This document shows, one piece after another, positions 34,104 to 44,567 of a DNA stretch of 64,000 bases (position 1 is the stretch's first letter; each line of letters begins with the position of its first letter). This DNA is from Boswellia sacra (Eukaryota > Streptophyta > Magnoliopsida > Sapindales > Burseraceae). A program made the position numbers and the translations under genes. The DNA is taken from the NCBI GenBank assembly GCA_013180625.2, contig SNVD02012892.1, forward strand, positions 496,001 to 560,000. The letters run 5' to 3'. Below the pieces are notes generated by a model. That model made no database searches, had not been told where the DNA came from, and saw nothing but the letters and a program-made list of their open reading frames with translations.

Positions 34104-35749
34104 ATGGAAAGCATGCTTTATGAAGCAGCATTAGAAGGGAATACAACTACCTTATCCAACTTCTTTGAACAGGATCCACTGATTCTTGAGAGGATTATTT
34201 TTTTGAATCGCCTCGATAATAAGACCCCTTTGCATGTTGCAGTATCTCTTGGGCATGCGGATTTTGTCAAGGAGATCTTATGCCTAAAGCCTGAACTTGC
34301 TGGAGAGCTAGATTCGAGGCATTCTTCACCTCTTCACATAGCATCAATGAAAGGTTACGTTGACATAGTGAAGGAGTTGTTACGTGTTAATCCTGATATG
34401 TGTCTTGCTCGTGACGTGAATGGGAGAAACCCTCTCCATTTAGCAGCCACGAAAGGCCGGATTGATGTCTTGCAAGAGTTGGTCAGATCTAGACCGCTTG
34501 CAGCTTCTGCTCCTACACTTTGCGGAGAGACCGTCTTACACTTGTGCGTCAAACATCAACAATTGGAGGCACTGAAGTTGCTGCTGGAAAATTTGAACGA
34601 GCTTCATCACCTTATGAATTCTAAGGATGATTATGGCATGACCATCTTAGACCTCGCCGTCGCTGATAAACAAATTGAGGTATGCCTGCATGGTTCATTC
34701 GATCATAAGTTCATGAAGTAAAGAATTACAAATATTATATTTGCTGTGATAGATATATTATATATGTGAAAGAGATTCACTATGTGTCTTTCGAACTTTA
34801 ATTTGGGTAAGGATTAGAGCGTACTCCAATCTATATATATAATATATGAAACTTTTGTTGGTTTTGTTTAACTAATATATAAAATCAAGTTCCCATTCCC
34901 ATACCTCGGGCTCAGTCATCCAGATTTGAGCGCTAGTCTATACTAATTACGGGTTGAAAAACAAATGTGCAGACCATTCAGTTTTTGACAACAAGTACAA
35001 AAATAGAAGTAAATGCTCTCACTGCAAATGGCTTCACGTCATTGGATATTTTAGCACAAAGCAGAGGAGAGATCAATGATGGGGTAATTGATCGGTTGCG
35101 TCCGACAGATAAAGCTGTTCATGGTAACTTTCACATGCACAATGATCTTGAACAGAGTCAAAATGATCGGCTGGAGAAAGATCTTGAACAGAATCAAAAT
35201 GATCGGCTGGAAAAAATGCGGAAAGATCTTGAACAGAATCAAAATGATTGGTTGGAAGAAAATCGAAGTGCCATACTAGTAGTAGCATCACTTATTGCTA
35301 CAGTGGCTTTCCAAGCTGCGGTTAACCCCCCTCACAGTCCTTTAGAAAATAAGAAAGAAACGCCGGGCCCCGCGTCAGCAACGGATTTGTTTCATTATTA
35401 TTATGATGATTATTATTTATACTCTTTAAAAAAATCTTTCCTACTCTCCAACACCATAGCTTTTCTGGCTTCTATTAGTACTATACTAATGCTCATAAGC
35501 GGCTTAAAACTTAACTATAAGGTGCCTATGTGGATTTTCTTGATCATCATGTGGGCTGCAAGCACTGCATTGACATTTACTTATATGACGGCCTTAAACT
35601 TCCTCTCCGACGACTTGTATTCATATGCTTCATCTTATATAGTTTTTACATGGATGTGCGTGGCGGGGCTTCTAATTCTCATCCATATCGTTCGCGGTAC
35701 AATGAAGATTACAAAATACCTTAGGAAAGAACCCAAGGGAACGTCTTAG
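34104..35749 (+). CDS. Ankyrin-repeat PGG-domain membrane protein, BDA1-like
   Basis: Two exons, 34104-34679 and 34973-35749, join in phase 0 across a 293-base GT-AG intron and give 450 aa. Residues 37-190 hold about five ankyrin repeats, recognisable by TPLHVAVSLGHADFV, SPLHIASMKGYVDIV, NPLHLAATKGRIDVL and a weaker TVLHLCVKHQQLEAL. The intron falls in the fifth repeat. Residues 250-289 contain three copies of a DLEQNQNDRLEK-like unit. The C-terminal part is a PGG-type domain with four hydrophobic segments (about 291-309, 349-370, 376-397, 413-433). Family members (BDA1, ITN1, ACD6 relatives) act in immune or stress signalling at membranes; that role is inferred here. The start is the first ATG after a TATA-like stretch. 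The gene is intact although enclosed by inverted pararetrovirus remnants. Confidence 0.9.
35145..35263 (+). repeat. Intragenic repeat coding for the linker units
   Basis: CTTGAACAGAATCAAAATGAT or a one-base variant starts three successive units of 36-45 bases. Each encodes the acidic/polar linker unit before the first membrane segment. Repeat length can vary without frame loss. Confidence 0.85.
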
Positions 35750-36039
35750 ATCGCCTATATCGTACATGAAGAACTGTCTACATAAATTTTTTATGTAATC
35801 TTGTGTAGTGTTTTCCATGTTTGTGCTGGTAGGCGTTAATTATTGGTTGTAATATTTCGTGAAACGTGTAATTAACCTTTTCCTTGCTTTATCAATAATA
35901 ATGTTACCTGGTACCAGGCCTACCGCCTATTTGCAATTTTCTTCTACCGCATAGCCCGCTTCCATATATAGCAACGTCAATCGTCAGCCATTTCTTTTTA
36001 TTTTCTAAATATATATAACTGACTCAAAAAAAAATCATT
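35750..36039 (+). other. 3' flank of the ankyrin-PGG gene
   Basis: An AT-rich 3' region with possible polyadenylation signals (AATAATAATG near 35894). It runs into the plus pararetrovirus remnant. Confidence 0.45.
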
Positions 36040-39000
36040 CACCTTTAGAACAAATCAAAATTAAAACAAATGAAGCAGAAATTTTAGCAACCCATTTAAA
36101 AAGAGTTCAAATAAACCAGATAATGAAACTACAACTTTAGGAGATATTAAAAAAATTTATGAACAAAATAATCTTCATAATCAATTATTACATACTGTGT
36201 CTAAACAAGTTAACAGAATAGAAGATCCAATAGATAATATTAAATTAAAACAACATGTAACATTTCCTCAAGATATATCTCCACCATTATTTAAACTAGT
36301 CCAGCAAAATAAAACTCCAATAAGAATTCCCAAAATAGATTTAATTGATCAAATTAATCAAAAACTTAAAATATTGCCAAGTATTTCTAAGAATAATATT
36401 AATATTATAGATCAAAATCAATAAAGTGATACTTAATCTATTACAACAAATGAAGATATTGATGAAATAAATAAAATAACTAAAAATAATAAATAGAAAC
36501 AAGCTCCCACAAGAATATATTATACTAGACCTACTCCACCAGACTTAATGTATGAAGAAAGAAAACATTTTATTGCAAATAAGTATGTAGGAGATTCAAT
36601 TTGTGAATGGAACATAGATGGAAAATTAGAATATAAAATAATCAATACCTTACAAGAAATGGGTATGACATCAACCGCATATAAAGCTTATAAAGCAAAT
36701 GATCATGAGACCGCTAAATTAATAGTAGCAGATTTTACAGGATCATTAAAATATTGGTGGGGTAATTGTATAGGATTCAAATCAACAAATAATACTAAAT
36801 CATGTAGAAAAAAACTCAAGTAGAAGATGAAGATGGATTTGTAACTATTCAAGAAACTCAAAATACTGTAGAAGTATTAATATATACAATTTCAATGCAT
36901 TTTATAGAAAATCCTAAAAAAGAATTAGCTAGTTCAAAAATAATTTTAATAAATCTTAGATGTCCAACTTTAGGAGATTTTAGATAGTATAAAGATGTAT
37001 TTTTAACAAATATATTTAAAAGACAAGACTGCAATGCTTCTTTTTGGAAAGAAAGATTTAATGCATGGTTGCTAAGATTCTTTTCTGAAAAAATGATTAA
37101 TAAATTAACAGAAAAAACATGAGAAAATTCAATTCCTTGGGATAATATAATATATGGTCAATTATTGGCTTTTATTAAAAAAGAAGGATTAGCAATATGT
37201 CAAGAAAAAAAAGAAAAAAGAAAGATAGAAAGTTTTAGTAAAACGATTGGTTCATTCTGTGAACAATATGATTATGATAATTGTAAACCACCATCATATT
37301 CAAAGAAATATAAGAAAAAATCAAAGAAATTTTACAAAAATCAATTTGATATCAATATTACAAGAAAAATAAGAGCAAAAATAAAACTAAGAAGAATTAT
37401 TCAAAGAAACAATTAGTATGTTGGAATTGTAGACAACAAAGTTAATGAACTTTTAAATGATCAAGATGAATTGAAAGATAAAATTAATAAATCATTATTC
37501 AGTGAACAATCTAGTCAAGAACCTAGTGTTAGTGATAGTGAAGATGATATTCTAGACATTCAAGACACTAATACTAAAACAGAAAATAGCGAATTTTTAA
37601 GCTGTATAGAAGGAATATGCAATTGTAAGCAAATTAATGTAACTACTAAAAATATTAATAAATAATTTTTACCAGATATTATTGATAAAATTAAAGACCC
37701 AAATATAAAAAGAGAATATTTAATGAGATTAAAAGAAATATTGGAACAAGAAAGCAGTATTAAGACTCCAGAAATATTTAGTTTAAACAAAATATGGGAT
37801 AAATACCCATCACAAACTTTATTTAAACAAGTTACTACAAGAGAATTATAACAAGAAATTAGAAATTTAAAAGAACAAATAAAAGAAATTCAAAATCAAC
37901 AATTAGAACGACTTCAAACTCAAACAAGATTAACTATACTTGAATCTCAAAATAAAAATAATGAAGCTGCTAGTTCACGAATAGAAGAAGATTATGTACA
38001 AATTGTAGATAAAATTAATTATAAAAAATGGTATATAGGAATATTATTACATATAGATGACTTTTTACAAATAGAAGCAATTGTCTCAGCAGATTCAAGA
38101 GCTGACCAAAATTGTATTAGAGAAGGCCTTATTCCAACAAAATATTATGAAAAAAAATCTGAAAAATTAAGAGGTGCAAATAAAATGAATTTAGAAATTA
38201 ATTATAAATTATCAAAGGTTAAAATATGCAATCAAGGATATTGTTTTAAATCAACGTTTATATTAGTAAAAAATCTCAGTTAAAACATTATTCTAGGTAC
38301 TCTATTTTTAACACAAATATATCCATTTAAAGTTGATAATCAAGGAATTCATACTAAAATTATGGGAACAAAATTAAGTTTTAAATTTTTATCAGCAATT
38401 GATACTAGAGAAATTCATCAATTACAACAAAATACAATTACTAAACAAATTAATTTAATAATTAATAAACAAAATCATATTAATTATCTCCAAAAAGAAA
38501 TTAAATGTAAAAGAATTGAAGAAACAATTAGAAGAATCTAATATTAAAGATGATATAGATGAAATAGAAAATAAATTTAAAAAAGAAGTATGTTCAGATT
38601 TACCTAATCAATTTTGGTATAGAAAAAAACATATAGTTACTTTACCATATATCAAAGAATTTAATGAAAAACAAATTCTAACAAAAGCTAGATCAATTCA
38701 AATGAATCAAGAATTATTACAATATTGCCAAGAAGAAATAGAAGATTTACTAAAAAAGAAATTAATAAGGGAATCTAAATCACGTTGGAGTTGTGCAGCA
38801 TTTTATGTAAATAAGAAACCTGAATTAGAAAGAGGAGCTCCAAGATTAGTGACTAATTACAAATCTTTAGACAAAGTATTACAATGGATTAGATATCTTA
38901 TTCCTAATAAAAGAGATTTAGTCAAAAGACTTTATTATGCAATATCATTTTCAAAATTTAATATGAAAAGTGGATTTTGGCAAGTTCAAATTGCAGAACA

Positions 39001-39211
39001 AGATAGATATAAAACAACTTTTATAGTTCCATTTGGACATTATGAATAGAATGTAATGCGATTTGGATTAAAAAATGCTCCATTTGAATTTCAACATATT
39101 ATGAATGATATATTCAATCGTTATACAAAATTCATTATTGTTTATATAGATGATATATTAATATTTTCTAAAGCAATAGAACAACATTTTAAACATTTGA
39201 AAACATTTTTT
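36040..39211 (+). pseudogene. Endogenous pararetrovirus remnant (Caulimoviridae-like), plus copy
   Basis: A chain of broken frames follows the order of a plant pararetrovirus polyprotein. First comes a linker region (frame 36197-36424). Then a coat-protein-like part (36548-36823) has STAYKAYKANDHETAKLIVA and KYWWGN. A Lys-rich stretch near 37165-37416 follows. Then a probable protease region and a reverse transcriptase (38516-39262) have SRWSCAAFYVNKK, RLVTNYKSLDKVLQWIRY, SKFNMKSGFWQVQI, FGLKNAPFEFQ and the catalytic YIDDIL. The SCAAFYVNK and LNKVLQW-type words are typical of Caulimoviridae and not of Ty3 elements. Many stops and frame changes, and loss of everything after the YIDD region, show an old dead insertion. 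Similarity to RT ends near 39211. Genus is not assigned. Confidence 0.85.
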
Positions 39212-39267
39212 TATGTAGCTAATGAGAGTTCTAGAAGTATGCAGTTATATAAAACAAAATAGTAAAC

Positions 39268-40424
39268 TGTAAAGTAAATTGACACAGGAGGATTTTTACA
39301 TGGTTCGGTTATAAAACCTATGTCCACGGACAGCTATAGAGCTGCAATTCACTAAGTTCTTGTTTGTACAATCTTTAGGATCTTTTACAGTGCTGACTCA
39401 CCCTCACACAATGACCTAATCTTTGTAAAACAAAATCTTCGCAAAGATCATAAACTCTAGTGACACTGCCTACTCTCTGTTGCAAATAACTTAGCAACAC
39501 ACTATTAAGTTATACATAATACCCGATGTCTGATAATAAATTACATAAACACTTAACCTGTAAGTTATCCCAAGTGTCTACTAACTCACTCAGACTCAAT
39601 CAATAACTCATGTATGATTTCTATCTCTCATACATGAATCAAAAACTCAAAGAATCAAATTAAAGAAAAACATTCCAATTTATGTTGAAGCTCTTTTATC
39701 AATTCATGGAATGTCAAAATCAAGACTTTCTCACACAAAATCAGCTAACCAGTTTAATCTCTCTTCACAGTCTCTTCTTCGCCTGGTTATTACATGAAAT
39801 ATATATAGTGAGAGGCTTGGACGAAATACCTAGAAATCCTGTAACATATCTAATCAACATCTCATTAGGACTAGGAGAAATAAAATAGGAAGTAATTAAA
39901 TACCTAAAGAGATTAGGATAAATAAATAATCTCATATTCTAATTAAGATACAAGATATTATCCTAATCTTAGGAGATATTTATAAATCAAATACTTCCTA
40001 AAATATAATTCTAGAAACAGTAGAATAATCAAAATAATATTCTTACTTCATCATAAGTTGAACAAAATGTAACACATACATGACACATGCATGTTGTAAC
40101 CACAAATCTCGTTGTCAATGCTCTCGGCATAAGTGCTTGACAACCATGCTCGACACTCAACACTTCTAACACAATTGTCTCGACACAAATCTTCTCTGCA
40201 CATCTACTCAACACTTCGATAGTCAACACTCAACACTCGATACGCTCGACAATCTAGACAACTCGACTTCACTCGACAACGCGACTTCACTCGACAACTC
40301 AACTCCACTCGACAATCTCGACAATATGCTTGACACTTGACAAAACAACAACACGACACTGGAAATAAGCTCGACAACAACACTCGACACAGCTTGACAC
40401 CAGCTTGACACACTAATACTAACA
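39268..40424 (-). mobile_element. 3' LTR of a truncated LTR retrotransposon (probable Copia)
   Basis: On the minus strand the LTR starts TGTTAGTATTAG right after a polypurine tract (AAAAAAAGGGAGAT, plus-strand 40425-40438). This is the arrangement at the 3' end of an LTR retrotransposon. It ends near TTTACTTTACA at about 39268. About 180 bases of internal sequence appear to remain to 40620, and the rest of the element is missing. The LTR has an internal array of CTCGACA words. It abuts the end of the pararetrovirus reverse transcriptase, so it may have inserted into it or truncated it. The minus-strand frames at 40204-40459 run through the repeat array and are not genes. Confidence 0.65.
40185..40405. 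repeat. Degenerate CACTCGACAA repeats within LTR
   Basis: The words CTCGACA and TTGACA(C) recur about twenty times at roughly 10-20 base spacing. The complement GTGTCGAGTG also occurs in the array at 17390-17575. Confidence 0.8.
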
Positions 40425-40438
40425 ATCTCCCTTTTTTT
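40425..40438 (-). other. Polypurine tract of the truncated LTR element
   Basis: On the minus strand, AAAAAAAGGGAGAT directly precedes the LTR start TGTTAG. Such tracts prime plus-strand DNA synthesis in LTR retrotransposons. Confidence 0.65.
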
Positions 40439-40619
40439 GACAACTTGTGATGAAAGCACTAAACTGTTTCTAGTAAAAATAACAGGTGAGCTATTAAAAA
40501 AATATAACAGAATACTGTTATAATATGTATATCTTGCAAGATGATTAACAATGAAATCATAATCAGATTAAAGACAAAGTAATAAAACTCCACAGTGTGG
40601 ATATGGGAAGCACTTTGTC

Positions 40620-42780
40620 AATGATGTATGTTTGAGAATAATTTTTAATTATTATTATTATTGATTGAACTTTTATTACGTTACTGGAGTTGATGAAATA
40701 TCTCATGTTTATTAATGTGGAAGAATCATGGTGTTATTTTTGGTCATCGTAACTGCCAAGCTCTGAACCTCTGAACTATTTTCGTCGCACTTGCTTGTGC
40801 CTTCATAGGCCATATATTGAGAACCTCTGAACTATTTTTTTCAATTTGATTTGACTACTCCCGTCTTTCGCTTCTTTTTATGTTTTTTATTCCCGATGAT
40901 TTTAGACCACATCAGAACTTATTTTATTATAAACTCTAAAGCTTTGGTTCTCGTTACATCCTTTTTCAAGTGTTATTTACTTCTTGTAAAGTTTCAGTTC
41001 TTGCAGAATTCCTATTTGATGTTGTTATATACTTTTAAGTACATGAACATGGTTCTGAATTCGTCCACGATCACCTATTCACATAGGTAGCTTTGTCTGC
41101 CATGGTTTCTTAAACATCTTTAGTCCTTTTCACTTATCTTATGATCACGGCCTTTTCGACTTAATATGAAGTCTTTTATACTGGTCATTGTACCTCAATC
41201 ATCCTTAAATCAATTGCAACTTCTTTAGCATAGACAAATTTTATGTTTATTCGACTGCCAACTTTATTGTCGTCTGAAAAGTTGGGATGTCAATACTCTT
41301 CCTTTCAAAATTGACTATAATTGTAATCCAAGAAGGGAAACAAAATAGGAAGATAATTAAACAAGTTATAGGGTCTAAAATGAGTTTTAGCAATTAGCAA
41401 AACCTTTTGAATTAAACATCCTTCAAGACAAAAATACTCTTCCTTTCGACATGTTTTATGTCAGTACATTGTTAAATCCTTGTCAAATATGTCAAGGTGT
41501 CAAGTAATTCTATCACATGCTCAGCAATGCTTTGTGAGACTTATCCAGTATTTTAAAATATATTTTTTCAGTTCTTTGTTGAGTAAATCAAATATTTTAT
41601 ATGGTGTGTTTGACAATGGCTTCTCAAACATATTGAACATTTACAATATATACTTGTGAATCATATTGAAAAGAATTTTACTCAAATAATTGGTTAAATA
41701 TTAAAGAATTTTTAAAATTTATTAAAACTTATTATCAACTCCAAATTTAGTAATTTTAACTTATTTCACAAAAATGTTCTTTAACTGAATTATGTACGGC
41801 TGGAAAGCAAAACATTCTTGGCATATGAAAACAAAATTGCCTGGCGAGTAAATTGTTCTTCAACTATAAAGGAGAAGATTTTAACTTCTACAAAAGCAGA
41901 ACATTAATGCTTTAATAGAGATTTTGCAAATAAGAAACTTTGGAAATGATGCCATTGTCATCCTTCCACTAAGAATTTTGCTTTCTCTTTTCATCTTTAA
42001 AGTTTTTATAATTATTGAAAATTGCTTCGCCCAATTACTGTATTTCATACAGCAAATTTTAAATTTGTAAAAAAATCATAAATAAGTGTATAAAAATTAT
42101 AAACGAGTAAATAAAAGTTAAAAAGTCGTAAAATGAGTAAATAAAAGTTGTTTAAAGTTATAACACAACTTTAATTCACTCATTTACTATTATTATACAT
42201 TTACTTACTTACAATTTTTATAAGATTTTGATTTTTGCTGTATGAGTACCGTGATATACTATAGAATGGCTCATGGTTATTTGCTTTGCTTTTTGAAACA
42301 TTTCTTCTCTATTGTAAGGAAAAAGGTCAAATACATTAATGATTGGTTCAAAATATTTTCCCCTAGTTGTTGTAAAAAATTTATATGCGGGTAGTTTTAG
42401 TGATTATCAGTTTTCTTAACATTTTTTTTTTTAAAATTAATTCTTATTCATTTTAAAACCATCTAAGACAATCATTTAGTAGGTGAGATGTAATCTTATG
42501 TCTTAGATATGATATGATATTATGATTGCAAAAGTTTAGACATCTTCTGTAAAATTCTATCATAATCCTATTAAAAAATTATAATTAAAAAATGTTTATC
42601 TGTTATGGGTTTATTAAATTATAGTTTTACCCTCAAATTCTTTTACACATGATCAATTTTAAATCGAACCTTTCATTTTAACCAAATTTCACTAATAAAT
42701 TAAATTGAAATTAAAAGGTAATTTTTAAAATATATGAATTCTATATTTATTTAAAAAATTAACAACTCCAAATATTCTAT
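40620..42780. other. Intergenic DNA upstream of the FAR1-domain gene
   Basis: No gene is seen. The stretch near 40770-41000 is similar to 61570-61770, including CCATATTGAGAACCTC-like and CTAAACTCTGAAGCTTTG-like blocks, which points to duplicated DNA. A candidate MITE lies at 42034-42257. Confidence 0.5.
42034..42257. mobile_element. Candidate MITE with CATACAGCAAA inverted repeats
   Basis: The left end has TACTGTATTTCATACAGCAAA, and the complement of the right end reads CACGGTACTCATACAGCAAAA. Between them lie repeated ATAAAAGTTxTAAA words in both orientations. The target duplication is not clear. Confidence 0.5.
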
Positions 42781-42959
42781 TTCAGCTAAAGCCCCACGTA
42801 AATATCAGGAACAGTTTAAACGGTTGATTGGTTCTGCTCCCAAACGGATCCTAGCCAGTGGGTATCATGCACCACTGTAAACGCTGACGTACGATCTGAG
42901 CCCCCCACCTCTCCTCGAGATCTCTAAGCTTGTCCGCTTTTACCAACCCAAACTGTAAA

Positions 42960-43050
42960 GTACGAGACAAAGCAAACCAACCAAACTTAACTCCATCTCC
43001 TTCACTCTTACCGAACAAAGCACTTCTCAGAGCTCAGAACATCAAGCCAA
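42960..43050 (+). other. Probable 5' untranslated exon of the FAR1-domain gene
   Basis: C-rich leader-like sequence ends ATCAAGCCAA at 43050 and is followed by a good donor, GTAAGC. The next acceptor that fits is TTGTAG before 44561, giving a long leader intron of about 1.5 kb. The transcription start was not determined. Confidence 0.5.
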
Positions 43051-44567
43051 GTAAGCTTCTTCTTCTCACCCTTAATTTCTTTTAATAATTTATTGTTTAT
43101 TTGTTAGTGGTGAAATGGGTTTCTGGTAATTTGTGAAGAAATTGATGGAAATAATTTATGATAAATTAGACTTCGGTGAAGTTTTTTTGTGGGGGAATTT
43201 ATAGTTTATTTTTGGGTTTGGAAGTTAAAAAGAGAATGCTTTGAGTTAGTGGAGAAATGGGTCTGTTTTAATTTGTGAAGAAATTGGAGGAAATAATGGA
43301 TAACATTACCAGATATTACCGGCATGCTGGAATGTGTGATTTGTTTCATGGAAGGTTTAAGGTTCCGAATTCGTTGCTGGTAGAAGTGAGGTTGAGTTGT
43401 TTGTTTGCCTATAAAGTGAGAGAAAATTAGAGAATTCAGGAAAAGAGTTAGTAGCCAACTGTGAGAAAATTATTTTATGTTATTCCATCAAGTGTGCTTA
43501 GTTTTATCAATTCCAAACATATGTACCATTGCTATTTCAAACTCTGTTTTGGCAATTCATTTACTCTATGTTGGCTTCTACAAACTTGATACATATGGAC
43601 TACACTAACTAATTATCATATTGGAGAAATTGAAATATGAGTTTTAACATAGAACACGAGTTTGTAATTGAGAAATTATATGTCCGTGATATGATATTGT
43701 ACCATTAACTTTATCAAAGCAATATTTTGGTAACAATACTGAGCTTCCGAATTTTGACTTATAATTTGATTATCCAATTTTAGTGGTCTGATTATCATTC
43801 CTTGTTTTATTTTTCCTCCAAGTTTCAGCAAAAGAGCAAAAAAGAAAATTTTGGGTGTTTGTGTGCTCTCTGCTTTTTTTATTTCCTAGAAAATAAGAAA
43901 ATTGGCTTTTATTACTCCAACAATTTGCATTTGGGCTCTCTTGATCAGTTGTTTACTTACTTGAAAATTTATAGATTTTGGATTCAAAATCATTCTTGAG
44001 ATAGTTCTTGGCGACATAGCAGGGTAATCTTTTCTTTGTTGACATTCTAGGCAAAACTTCCATATAGTTTGTTTATGCTGGTACAATGTGGTCGATGCAT
44101 TATGAAGATAACTTTTTATCAAATCTAACCTGAAAGACATGATAAACTCTCTCTGGTTAAGAGAGAAGGAACCGAAAGGGAAAATTTTTTGTACAATATG
44201 GTCAAAAAAATTTGAGGTATTATTACGAAAATTTAGAGTGTATATTTAGGAATTCTTCTCACGACAGATAGCTTTTTGTGAGTAGTATATTTCATTACTT
44301 GAATTACTTAGTTTTCTTCTTTTTCTCTTTCCTAGTTTTAATTATTTCTCTACTATTTGCATCCTGCTTGCACTTAGTTTCCACATCCTGGAATTCGTCG
44401 GAGAATGATAACTTGGATAGTGTTTTCTAAATTTTATTTATTTTGTTTGATCATAGTCTAAAACTTACGAGATTTCATGATCAAAATATTTGCTTCTATG
44501 CCTGCAAAATGTGTTGTTAGCTGAACTTGAAACACTCCTATTGCATTCCATATATTGTAGATATATA

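Noticed and set aside
36040..39262. Ty3/gypsy retrotransposon reading of the reverse transcriptase
   Set aside because: The RT wording and the upstream coat-protein-like part fit Caulimoviridae better, no integrase is present and no flanking LTRs belong to it.
40185..40459. Regularly spaced short repeats that superficially recall a CRISPR array, and minus-strand Ser/Val/Cys-rich frames
   Set aside because: Units are degenerate, about 10 bases long, lack defined spacers and lie in a plant LTR next to a polypurine tract; the frames follow the repeat.
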